Shown: positions 8,782-16,376 of the stretch, piece by piece
How positions within the stretch are numbered: the stretch's first letter is position 1
How the letters are laid out: every line of letters starts with the position of its first letter
Source of the DNA: Hyphomicrobiales bacterium
Lineage (GTDB): Bacteria; Pseudomonadota; Alphaproteobacteria; Rhizobiales; Rhizobiaceae
Direction of reading: 5' to 3'
DNA: 64,000 nucleotides
Assembly: GCA_900469955.1 (NCBI GenBank)
Contig: UBYX01000008.1
Location: forward strand, 124,001 to 188,000
Translations under genes and position numbers: made by a program
Notes under the pieces: model-generated
What the model was told of the DNA's origin: nothing
The model's database searches: none
Seen by the model: the letters and a program-made list of their open reading frames with translations, nothing else

Positions 8782-9501
8782 GTGGCAGTAGCAGACTTCA
8801 GTCAGATCAGGCGCAATGAGCATTTGCCGGCCCGTATCGCCGCCCAGATCGGGCGTGAGATCAGCGAAGGTCGCATCGCGCCCGGACACAAGCTGCCGAC
8901 GGAGCATTTGCTGGCCAAAACATTCGGCGTCAGTCGTTCAGTAATACGCGAAGCCATCGCACAGCTCCGCAATGAGGGTCTGGTTGAGACAAGGCAAGGC
9001 GTAGGTGCATTTGCAACCGAGATCGACCGTCGCCAGTCACTGCGGATCGAGCAGGGTGATCTGGCAGATCGTGAAAGCTTTCGCAGTCTTTTTCAACTGC
9101 GGCTGGCTCTGGAAGTCGAGGCCGCTGGGCTTGCGGCTGTTCATCACACCTCACCCGATCTCGCCAAGCTCGACGATGCTCTGGCGCAGATGAATGGTGC
9201 GGAAAAATGGACAGATGAGGGCATCGTGGCCGATCTTGCATTTCACCGCCTCGTGGCGGCCGCTACACGCAACGAATATTTCCTTCAATTCATCACCTTT
9301 ATCGCTGAACGAACACATCTTGCCATCAACGCGGCACGCGCTTCGGCCGTTTTGGAAGAAATCGTCGAGGTGACGATTGCCGAGCACGTCGCTATCAGGG
9401 ATGCGATCGCCACCCGCAACCCTGCAAAAGCAAAAGAGGCAATGCGTCACCATCTCCATGGTGCGGCTTCCCGACTTGGCCTGAAACTGGAAATGCTTTA
9501 G
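8782..9501 (+). CDS. GntR family transcriptional regulator, FadR subfamily
   Basis: A 239-residue repressor or activator. The GTG start at 8782 has AAGAGGG upstream. The winged helix-turn-helix spans roughly residues 10-75 (GHKLPTEHLLAKTFGVSRSV, then VIREAIAQLRNEGLVETRQG). The C-terminal FCD ligand domain keeps the usual metal-site residues in DLAFHRLVAAATRN, IAEHVAIRDAI and AMRHHLHGA. Such regulators usually respond to the organic acid degraded by the adjacent genes. It sits between the FAD dehydrogenase and the TRAP operon, with candidate palindromic operators on either side. Confidence 0.85.
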   Translation: MAVADFSQIRRNEHLPARIAAQIGREISEGRIAPGHKLPTEHLLAKTFGVSRSVIREAIAQLRNEGLVETRQGVGAFATEIDRRQSLRIEQGDLADRESFRSLFQLRLALEVEAAGLAAVHHTSPDLAKLDDALAQMNGAEKWTDEGIVADLAFHRLVAAATRNEYFLQFITFIAERTHLAINAARASAVLEEIVEVTIAEHVAIRDAIATRNPAKAKEAMRHHLHGAASRLGLKLEML

Positions 9502-9603
9502 GTAACTGGTAGCGGGCGTTTAGATCGATCCAGATTTTTCCACGCTTCCCGCGGTCCCCGGCTGGACATGGTGTAGGAGTCGCACTAAAAGCGATGGACC
9601 TTG

Positions 9604-9622
9604 TTGTCAGACATCCTGACAA
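9604..9622. promoter_or_regulatory. Perfect inverted repeat upstream of the FAH-TRAP operon, candidate operator
   Basis: TTGTCAG-ACATC-CTGACAA, seven-base perfect arms with a five-base centre, lies 52 bp ahead of the start codon at 9674. Spacing and symmetry suit a dimeric GntR/FadR regulator, and the regulator gene ends about 100 bp upstream. Part of the motif (TTGTCWGA) recurs at 7199-7213. Confidence 0.55.
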
Positions 9623-9673
9623 TAGGTCAACCAAGTGGAGGCTTGGGTTCAATGAATATGAGGAGGATCCACG

Positions 9674-10834
9674 ATGGGTGCTGAGCGGACGCTTGTTCCG
9701 GAAACAATCTTGCCGCAGGACGCCTCTTCAGCGGTTCTGATTGGACGTGTCTGGTCGCAGAAGTTGGGCGGCCCGTGCCCTGTATTGTTGGCCTCCGGAC
9801 ACTTGTTGGATCTGTCCGTTCTTGCGCCGACCATATCGGGCGTTCTTGAGGTCAATGATCTTGCGGGCTCTCTGCGCGATACGAGCCGTTTTGCCGACCT
9901 TGGGCCGCTTGCCTCATTCCTCGACGGAACTGCAGGCGAATTGCTCGCTCCGGCGGACCTGCAGGCCATCAAAGCGGCAGGCGTCACTTTCGCCGACAGC
10001 ATGCTGGAACGCGTCATAGAAGAACAGGCCAAAGGCGACCCTCAGCGCGCTCAAGATATTCGCGGCAGTCTCGCCCCGGTATTGGGCGACAACCTGCGCG
10101 GCCTTGCTGCGGGTTCAGAGAAGGCCGCGGAGGTCAAATCCCTGCTCCAAGGTATGGGCCTTTGGTCACAGTATCTGGAAGTGGGAATCGGTCCCGATGC
10201 CGAAATCTTTACCAAGGCACAGCCGATGTCCTCTGTCGGATGCGGCGCGCTGATCGGCATTCATCCCAAGTCCGACTGGAACAATCCGGAGCCGGAAGTG
10301 GTGCTCGCGGTGACGTCCAAGGGCAAGATCATTGGCGCGACACTTGGCAACGATGTCAACCTTCGCGACTTCGAAGGGCGCTCCGCACTGCTCCTCAGCA
10401 AGGCCAAGGATAACAACGCCTCATCCGCAATCGGGCCGTTCATCCGCCTGTTTGACGACAGTTTCACTCTCGACGACGTCAAATCGGCGGAGATATCGCT
10501 CTCTGTCGAAGGCCCTGACGGATTTGTCATGACTGGTGTCAGCGCGATGAAAGCGATCAGCCGGACGCCGGAAAATCTCGTTTCGCAATTGCTCAACCGC
10601 AATCATCAATATCCGGATGGCGTTCTCTTCTTCCTCGGGACGATGTTTGCGCCGGTCAAAGACCGGCGAGGCGCAGGTCTCGGATTCACGCATGAGATTG
10701 GTGACCGGGTAGAGATATCGTCGCCCAGGCTTGGGCACCTAGTTAATTGGGTTGAACATAGCAACAACTGCCCGGAATGGACGTTCGGGCTGACGGCACT
10801 GATGAAAAACCTCGCGGGCCGAGGCCTGATCTAA
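9674..10834 (+). CDS. Fumarylacetoacetate hydrolase family protein, possible 2-keto-3-deoxy sugar acid dehydratase
   Basis: A 386-residue enzyme starting at ATG 9674 directly after AGGAGGATCC. The C-terminal half has the FAH-fold metal-binding pattern (PEPEVVLAV, GATLGNDVNLRDFEGRSALLL, then MTGVSAMKAISRTPENL). The length and the extended N-terminal domain resemble 2-keto-3-deoxy-xylonate/arabinonate dehydratases of non-phosphorylative sugar-acid pathways rather than short isomerase-type members. It is the first gene of an operon with a TRAP transporter, so it likely dehydrates or cleaves a ketoacid derived from the imported substrate. The specific reaction is inferred. Confidence 0.75.
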   Translation: MGAERTLVPETILPQDASSAVLIGRVWSQKLGGPCPVLLASGHLLDLSVLAPTISGVLEVNDLAGSLRDTSRFADLGPLASFLDGTAGELLAPADLQAIKAAGVTFADSMLERVIEEQAKGDPQRAQDIRGSLAPVLGDNLRGLAAGSEKAAEVKSLLQGMGLWSQYLEVGIGPDAEIFTKAQPMSSVGCGALIGIHPKSDWNNPEPEVVLAVTSKGKIIGATLGNDVNLRDFEGRSALLLSKAKDNNASSAIGPFIRLFDDSFTLDDVKSAEISLSVEGPDGFVMTGVSAMKAISRTPENLVSQLLNRNHQYPDGVLFFLGTMFAPVKDRRGAGLGFTHEIGDRVEISSPRLGHLVNWVEHSNNCPEWTFGLTALMKNLAGRGLI

Positions 10835-10851
10835 GCGACAAGGGGGACGCG

Positions 10852-11385
10852 ATGCAAAAGGCAATCGATCTTTTTTACAGATTTCTGGAATTCCTGCTGA
10901 TCATCCTACTGGCGGGCATGGCACTGATGGTGTTCGCAAACGTAGTGCTTCGGTATGGGTTCAACTCGGGGCTGAATGTCTCGGAGGAAATGTCCCGCTA
11001 TTTCTTCGTCTGGCTGACATTCATCGGGGCAGTCGTCACCTTCAGGGAATATGGGCACCTGGGTGTCGAAACGCTGGTCGCTCTTTTCGGCCGCTCTGGC
11101 CGGATCATCTGCATGATCCTCAGCAACATCATCATCATCCTGTGCTCGGCAATCTTCTTCTGGGGCACGTGGAACCAGCTCCCGATCAATGCCAGCATGG
11201 TTGCACCGGTTACCGGTCTTTCCATGGCATGGGTCTATGGCATCGGCTTCTTCACTGGCGCCGGTTGTACCCTCATCGCGCTTGAACGTCTCGTTCGTCT
11301 ATTGATGGGCCGCGTGACCGACGACGAGATCTCGGCCTTCGCCGGTGAAAACCTGACACTTGAACAGATGGCGGAGCGTACCTGA
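10852..11385 (+). CDS. dctQ: TRAP transporter small permease (DctQ family)
   Basis: A 177-residue membrane protein with four hydrophobic segments, beginning around residues 12-34 (ILLAGMALMVFANVVLRY). The motif SEEMSRYFFVWLTFIGAVV is typical of DctQ subunits. I chose ATG 10852, which follows AAGGGGGACGC; the upstream in-frame codons belong to the end of the preceding gene read in another frame. It shares one base with the start of the large permease gene. It works with DctM and the binding protein to take up an organic or sugar acid using the sodium gradient. Confidence 0.9.
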   Translation: MQKAIDLFYRFLEFLLIILLAGMALMVFANVVLRYGFNSGLNVSEEMSRYFFVWLTFIGAVVTFREYGHLGVETLVALFGRSGRIICMILSNIIIILCSAIFFWGTWNQLPINASMVAPVTGLSMAWVYGIGFFTGAGCTLIALERLVRLLMGRVTDDEISAFAGENLTLEQMAERT

Positions 11386-12662
11386 TGACCCTTGTCGTCT
11401 TCGTAGGCTCGCTCCTCGGCGCAATGGCAATCGGCGTCCCGGTCGCCTTCTCGCTGATGTTCTGCGGCGTCGTCCTCATGTGGTATATGGGTATGTTCAA
11501 TACCCAGATCATCGCCCAGAACATGATTGCCGGCGCCGATACGTTCACGCTGCTGGCCATCCCGTTCTTCATTCTCGCCGGTGAACTGATGAATTCCGGT
11601 GGCCTGTCGCGTCGTATCATTGATTTCGCAATCGCTTGCGTCGGCCATATCCGTGGCGGCCTGGGCATCGTGGCGATCGTTGCGGCACTCATCATGGCGA
11701 GCATTTCCGGTTCGGCCGCTGCCGATACCGCAGCGCTTGCCGCCATTCTCATTCCGATGATGGCCAAAGCCGGCTACAATGTTCCTCGCTCGGGCGGCCT
11801 GATTGCGGCCGGCGGCATCATCGCCCCGGTTATCCCGCCATCCATGGCCTTTATCGTCTTCGGGGTCGCCGCAAACGTTTCGATCACACAGCTCTTCATG
11901 GCCGGGATCGTGCCCGGAATTTTGATGGGCCTTTCGCTGATCGTCACCTGGCTGATCGTGGTTCGCAAGGACAATGTGCAGGCGCTACCCAAAGCGCCGA
12001 TGCGCGAACGTGTTCGGGCAACTGGCCGCGCTCTTTGGGCACTCGGTATGCCCGTCATCATCCTTGGAGGCATCAAAGCCGGCGTCGTGACGCCGACCGA
12101 AGCTGCCGTCATCGCCGCTGCCTACGCGCTGTTTGTCGGCATGGTAATCTACCGTGAGCTCAAACCTAGCGATCTGCCGCGCGTCATCCTGCAGGCCGCC
12201 AAAACGACCTCCGTCATCATGTTCCTGGTCTGCGCTGCGCTCGTATCGGCCTGGCTGATCACCGCCGCGAACATTCCAGCCGAAATCACCGGGTATATCG
12301 AGCCGCTTATCGACCGGCCGACCCTTCTGATGTTCGCGATTATGATCCTGGTGCTGATCGTCGGCACGGCGCTCGACCTTACTCCGACAATCCTGATCCT
12401 GACCCCGGTGCTGATGCCGATCATCAAGCAGGCAGGCATCGATCCCGTCTATTTCGGCGTCCTGTTCATCATGAACAACTGCATCGGGCTTATCACCCCG
12501 CCGGTCGGCGTTGTCTTGAACGTCGTCAGCGGCGTCGCCCGTATTCCGCTTGGAAAGGTCACGGCTGGCGTGTGGCCATTCCTGGTCGCGCAAACGATCG
12601 TACTCTTTATCCTTGTGCTGTTCCCGGATCTGGTCATCGTGCCGGCGCGTTGGCTGCACTGA
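11385..12662 (+). CDS. dctM: TRAP transporter large permease (DctM family)
   Basis: A 425-residue protein of about twelve hydrophobic segments with the family's conserved blocks: LLAIPFFILAGELMNSGGLS near residues 46-65, the ASISGSAAADTAALA loop, and NNCIGLITPPVGVVLNVV toward the C-terminus. The ATG overlaps the DctQ stop by one base (TGATG), showing translational coupling. It forms the ion-coupled channel part of the TRAP importer. Confidence 0.93.
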   Translation: MTLVVFVGSLLGAMAIGVPVAFSLMFCGVVLMWYMGMFNTQIIAQNMIAGADTFTLLAIPFFILAGELMNSGGLSRRIIDFAIACVGHIRGGLGIVAIVAALIMASISGSAAADTAALAAILIPMMAKAGYNVPRSGGLIAAGGIIAPVIPPSMAFIVFGVAANVSITQLFMAGIVPGILMGLSLIVTWLIVVRKDNVQALPKAPMRERVRATGRALWALGMPVIILGGIKAGVVTPTEAAVIAAAYALFVGMVIYRELKPSDLPRVILQAAKTTSVIMFLVCAALVSAWLITAANIPAEITGYIEPLIDRPTLLMFAIMILVLIVGTALDLTPTILILTPVLMPIIKQAGIDPVYFGVLFIMNNCIGLITPPVGVVLNVVSGVARIPLGKVTAGVWPFLVAQTIVLFILVLFPDLVIVPARWLH

Positions 12663-12711
12663 CCAATTTGAAGTTCAACCTGTTCCATCAACCGTCCAAT
12701 GGGAGGACAAA

Positions 12712-13719
12712 ATGAGAAAACTGCTTCTTGCGACAACCGCGATTGCCTTCGGTCTTTCGGCTGCGGCACCTGCTTTCGCTGAGTTCAATTCGCGCAATAT
12801 CCGCGTCTCGAACGGCATCAATGCGGACCATCCGGTCGGCAATGGCATCAAGACGATGCAGGCATGCCTCGACGAAAAGTCCGGCGGAAAGCTCAAGCTC
12901 ACCGCGTTCTGGGGCGGCGCGCTCGGCGGCGACCTTCAGGCAACCCAGGCCCTGCGCTCCGGCGTTCAGGAAGCCGTCGTCACATCGTCGTCTCCTCTCG
13001 TCGGCATCATTCCGGCACTTGGCGTCTTCGATCTGCCGTTCCTGTTTGCCAATGCCGACGAAGCCTACAAGGTGCTCGACGGCAAATTCGGCGATATGAT
13101 GAACCAGAAACTCGACGCCGCTGGCCTCGTAAACCTCGCCTATTGGGAAAATGGCTTCCGCAACCTCTCGAACTCCGTCCGCCCGGTCAACAAATGGGAA
13201 GACCTGTCGGGCATGAAGGTTCGCGTCATGCAGAACAACGTCTTCCTCGACACCTTCCAGAACCTTGGCGCAAACGCTACGCCGATGGCTTTCGGCGAGG
13301 TGTTCTCGGCGCTCGAGACCAAGGCGATCGACGCACAGGAAAACCCCTATGTGACGATCGATACCTCGAAGTTCTTCGAAGTCCAGAAATATGTGACGGA
13401 GACGAACCACGCATACACGCCATTCCTGTTCCTCTTCTCCAAGGCGATCTTCAACACCTATACGCCGGACGAACAGAAAGCATTGCGTGACTGCGCCGTC
13501 GCCGGCCGTGACGAAGAGCGTAAGGTCATCCAGGATCTCAACAAGAAATCCCTGGAAAAGATCAAGGCTGCGGGTCTTGCGGTCAACACACTCTCCCCGG
13601 AGGAGCAGCAGCGCATCCGCGAAAAGTCGATGGCCGTTTATGAAAAGCACAAGGCAACGATCGGTGCCGACGTTGTCGACGGCATCCTTACCGAACTGAA
13701 GACAATCCGCGGAAAGTAA
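12712..13719 (+). CDS. dctP: TRAP transporter substrate-binding protein (DctP family)
   Basis: A 335-residue periplasmic protein with a clear Sec signal peptide (cleavage likely after APAFA, residue 22). GGGAGGACAAA precedes the ATG at 12712. DctP hallmarks include the FDLPFLFANADEAYKVLDG block, the WENGFRNLSNS region with the ligand-contacting arginine, and AQENPYVTIDTSKFFEVQKY. These features suit a carboxylate ligand, probably a sugar acid or hydroxyacid judging from the neighbouring enzymes. It is the last gene of the operon and is followed by a strong terminator. Confidence 0.92.
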   Translation: MRKLLLATTAIAFGLSAAAPAFAEFNSRNIRVSNGINADHPVGNGIKTMQACLDEKSGGKLKLTAFWGGALGGDLQATQALRSGVQEAVVTSSSPLVGIIPALGVFDLPFLFANADEAYKVLDGKFGDMMNQKLDAAGLVNLAYWENGFRNLSNSVRPVNKWEDLSGMKVRVMQNNVFLDTFQNLGANATPMAFGEVFSALETKAIDAQENPYVTIDTSKFFEVQKYVTETNHAYTPFLFLFSKAIFNTYTPDEQKALRDCAVAGRDEERKVIQDLNKKSLEKIKAAGLAVNTLSPEEQQRIREKSMAVYEKHKATIGADVVDGILTELKTIRGK

Positions 13720-13742
13720 GCCGAGCGCTTCTTAGCAGAACG

Positions 13743-13772
13743 AAAGCCTGCGGTTCACGCCGCAGGCTTTTT
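13743..13772. terminator. Rho-independent terminator of the TRAP operon (probably bidirectional)
   Basis: Perfect 11-base arms AAAGCCTGCGG (13743-13753) and CCGCAGGCTTT (13760-13770) enclose a TTCACG loop. The arm ends give short U-runs in both directions, which suits its position between the rightward dctP gene and the leftward DMT exporter gene, whose stop codon is at 13772. Confidence 0.9.
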
Positions 13773-14686
13773 CATTCCGGGATGGACGGGAGTACCTTTT
13801 CGCGCTTCTTGAGCGCCTGCTCCCGGACGAAGATGAAAAGACCGGACGCGACGATCAAACCGGCACCAACTAGCATCCCGAAACGCGGGAGGTCGCCGAA
13901 GAACATCCAGCCGAAGATTACCGCCCAGAGCAGCAACGTATATTGCAGCGGAGCCACGGTCGCCGCGTCGGAAATCTTAAGAGCCCGGTTGACCAGCATA
14001 TGGGCGGCCATGGCGACAATACCGAGCAGCCCAAGCAGAACGAGGTCCCTGCTTGATGCAATCGGCGACCAATCGAGCGGCGCGGCGACCAGTCCGGCAA
14101 GACCGGCGCCTGTGACCTGAAAAAAGACCAGCGCGCTGTCCGGGGTACTCCGCAGGAAACGGCCGGAAATCAACATGAAGGCAAAGGCGCCGCTGCCGAT
14201 GATCGAGATGACCGCCGGCATGGTGAACATGGCGCTCGAAGGTTCCAGCGTAATGATGACACCGACGAAGCCGACCGCGATCGCCGTCCAGCGTCGCCAG
14301 CCGACCTTCTCGCCAAGCAGGAAAGGCGAAGCAGCTGCCACATAGATCGGAGCGGCCAGCCAATAGGTCATGACGTCGGCCAACGGCAGATACATTACCG
14401 CGTAGTAGAAGCAAAAAACTTCTGCGGTGGAAAAGAAGACGCGGGCAAACTGCATGCCCGGCCGCTCGACCGTCAGAAGATTGCTAAGACCTGCCTTCCA
14501 GACCATGGGCACCAGAATGACAAGCGCCGCGAGGCTGCGGATCAGGATGACTTGACCAAGCCCGTAGCTCGCGACCAGCCATTTTCCCATCGCATCGTTC
14601 AAGGCAAACATCAGCATGCCGAGCAGCATGACGAGAGGACCGGCCAGACCGGCGGTTTTGAGCGCCACAGCGGATGAAGTGTTCAT
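13772..14686 (-). CDS. EamA/DMT superfamily transporter
   Basis: A 304-residue inner-membrane protein with about ten hydrophobic segments arranged as two EamA repeats, the first beginning LLGMLMFALNDAMGKWLV. I chose the ATG at 14686 because AAGGTG lies upstream; the longer in-frame extension has no hydrophobic or family-like sequence. DMT proteins of this type export or exchange small metabolites such as amino acids, but the substrate cannot be deduced. It is monocistronic and shares the terminator at 13743-13772. Confidence 0.82.
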   Translation of the reverse strand: MNTSSAVALKTAGLAGPLVMLLGMLMFALNDAMGKWLVASYGLGQVILIRSLAALVILVPMVWKAGLSNLLTVERPGMQFARVFFSTAEVFCFYYAVMYLPLADVMTYWLAAPIYVAAASPFLLGEKVGWRRWTAIAVGFVGVIITLEPSSAMFTMPAVISIIGSGAFAFMLISGRFLRSTPDSALVFFQVTGAGLAGLVAAPLDWSPIASSRDLVLLGLLGIVAMAAHMLVNRALKISDAATVAPLQYTLLLWAVIFGWMFFGDLPRFGMLVGAGLIVASGLFIFVREQALKKREKVLPSIPE

Positions 14687-14859
14687 GTCAGATGCACCTT
14701 GGATGTTTGAAATGTCTCCTGCGCCAGGAAATCGAGCCCAAGGGATCACACCCGATAACCCGCAGGACGAGTAGGGTTTCAAATTTGGCGATCTGCATAG
14801 GTCTTCCGCAAACAGGCTGGCAAGAGCTTGGTTGGTAAAGGAAGACAGACGCTACTTAA

Positions 14860-14965
14860 AGCGTCTTTTGCCTTGAAGGGTGACGCCGGGCTTTACGGGC
14901 GACACATCCGTTGCAATATCATCACCCCGGCGGAGGCATGTGCCTCCGCCGGGGTGATCTTTTTT
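14860..14965 (+). ncRNA. Candidate small RNA ending in a very strong terminator
   Basis: The 340 bp between the DMT gene and the methyltransferase gene contain no credible protein-coding gene, yet carry a rightward terminator that ends no annotated gene. A weak promoter-like pair (TTGGTT at 14828, TACTTA at 14853) lies upstream and a small stem (GCGTC/GACGC) lies in between. A transcript of about 100 bases beginning near 14860 and ending in the hairpin is the simplest explanation. The 5' end is a guess. Confidence 0.35.
14921..14965 (+). terminator. Perfect 18-bp palindrome followed by a T-run
   Basis: The arms at 14921-14938 (starting ATCACCCCGG) and 14941-14958 are perfectly complementary around a central TG, and CTTTTTT follows directly on the + strand. 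The - strand side has no T-run, so it acts rightward. No annotated + strand gene ends here, which is why I propose a small RNA upstream. Confidence 0.85.
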
Positions 14966-15026
14966 GCCAATAGCCTTCCCGACTGCCCCATATGATGGGC
15001 CAGGCAGGCACCTGCGAGCCTTCAGC

Positions 15027-16070
15027 TCAGGAGCGCTTCTTCAGGACACCGTAAACGATGTTGCGATTCTTGCCGAAGAATACACTCGCCTCGAAATCCT
15101 GGCCCTCGGTGCTGGCGTGGATGATCTTCCACATGTCCGCCTCCGAACGCAGAAGCAGAGCCCAGTTCATGAAGGTCTCGAGATAACCGTCTACCTGGAT
15201 CGGATAGGAATAGTTGGCAAAGAGGAAGACGCCATTTGGCTTCAACATTTCCAGGCAACGCTGGGTCAGCTTGATGGCGACCTTATCGACCAGATAGTCA
15301 TAAAGGCCGGACGCATAGACGAGGTCGAACTGACCCGGCTGCAGGCGGCCGGTCAGTATCTGGCGTACCGAGCCGTCGATCGCCTCGACCGCCGTTCCCT
15401 GATAGTCCCTTGCGATCGTCCCGACGCTCAAAGGATCCTGATCGAGCGCGACCCAGCGCTTCAGCCGCTTCTCGCGCAGGGCGACGGAATGTTCGCATTC
15501 GCGCAGATGACCTGCGGCGACGCTCAACACTTCCGTTTCGGGTCCCTTTGCGTCGGCCACTTCATCGACATGACGTGCCAGAATGTCACGGCGATCCCAG
15601 TTGGCCAGAGAGGACGGTGCCGTGCTGGTATATTCGAACAACGCCTGACCGAGCTTCGATGCCTTTGCGACGTCTTCAGCGACACTTTCGTGCCGGTAAA
15701 TGAAGTCGAGAAGCCTTGCATCCCCGGAATAGCCACGGGGTTTGTCATAGGACCAGCGCGTCAGGGGATCCTGTAGAAAAAATGAGGAAATGGAATGGTT
15801 CTGGACGAAGGGCACCAGTTCCTGCCAGACGCGCGGATCCAGTTTGTGCCGGCTTTCGTGAAGCGAGATAGTTATTTTGTCCGCAATCTTGACGGGGTCG
15901 TCGCCCCGTTCGAACTGTTGGCGGGCCAGTTCCAGCATCAGCGCCATTTCGGCTTTTGCAACGGCCAGCTGCTCCTCGAACTGTTCGCTCTTGGGTGCCA
16001 CGAGTTCGTTTGCGATCGCTGCGGGGGTGATAAGACTATGACCGTCAAATTCGATCTTCATTTGCGTCAC
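15027..16070 (-). CDS. Class I SAM-dependent methyltransferase
   Basis: A 347-residue cytoplasmic protein. From about residue 180 it shows a Rossmann-type methyltransferase core: EVLSVAAGHLRE as motif I, VALDQDPLS as the acidic loop end, and FDLVYASGLYDYL as motif IV. The N-terminal half is helical with the conserved block WSYDKPRGYSGDARLLDFIYRH. That block reminds me of proteins annotated as 3-hydroxypalmitic acid methyl ester (EF/PhcB-type) biosynthesis methyltransferases, though I cannot confirm this. If so, it could make a fatty-acid methyl ester signal. It is unlinked to its neighbours and read divergently from the GGDEF-EAL gene. Confidence 0.7.
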   Translation of the reverse strand: MTQMKIEFDGHSLITPAAIANELVAPKSEQFEEQLAVAKAEMALMLELARQQFERGDDPVKIADKITISLHESRHKLDPRVWQELVPFVQNHSISSFFLQDPLTRWSYDKPRGYSGDARLLDFIYRHESVAEDVAKASKLGQALFEYTSTAPSSLANWDRRDILARHVDEVADAKGPETEVLSVAAGHLRECEHSVALREKRLKRWVALDQDPLSVGTIARDYQGTAVEAIDGSVRQILTGRLQPGQFDLVYASGLYDYLVDKVAIKLTQRCLEMLKPNGVFLFANYSYPIQVDGYLETFMNWALLLRSEADMWKIIHASTEGQDFEASVFFGKNRNIVYGVLKKRS

Positions 16071-16217
16071 GCGAAAATACTCCAGTTACAAAAGGACTCT
16101 TACTGGTCGGGCGTTGCGCATTGTCGCGTTCTGACCGTCCCGATGATTTTTATCATAGCTGGAAACTTCTGGTTAACTATCACATTTACGAAATAAGATT
16201 AACGGCCGGGATTTCGG

Positions 16218-16239
16218 GTTAAATTTAGCAAGATTTAAC
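16218..16239. repeat. Inverted repeat in the divergent methyltransferase / GGDEF-EAL control region
   Basis: GTTAAAT-TTAGCAAG-ATTTAAC, with seven-base perfect arms, lies in the AT-rich 306 bp between the two divergent genes. It could be an operator or a leader hairpin of the GGDEF-EAL message. I see no other feature in this interval. Confidence 0.4.
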
Positions 16240-16376
16240 AGCACCCCCTCATTTTGGTGGTTGAACCACGTCTCGTCGTTTCTTTGATCCAAGAAGGGAT
16301 CAGCGACCGCACGAGCCAAGAGAGCCTGGGGCAGGGCGAGGTGGCCAGCCCCCTCGTGAAACGGAAATACGAGCGG

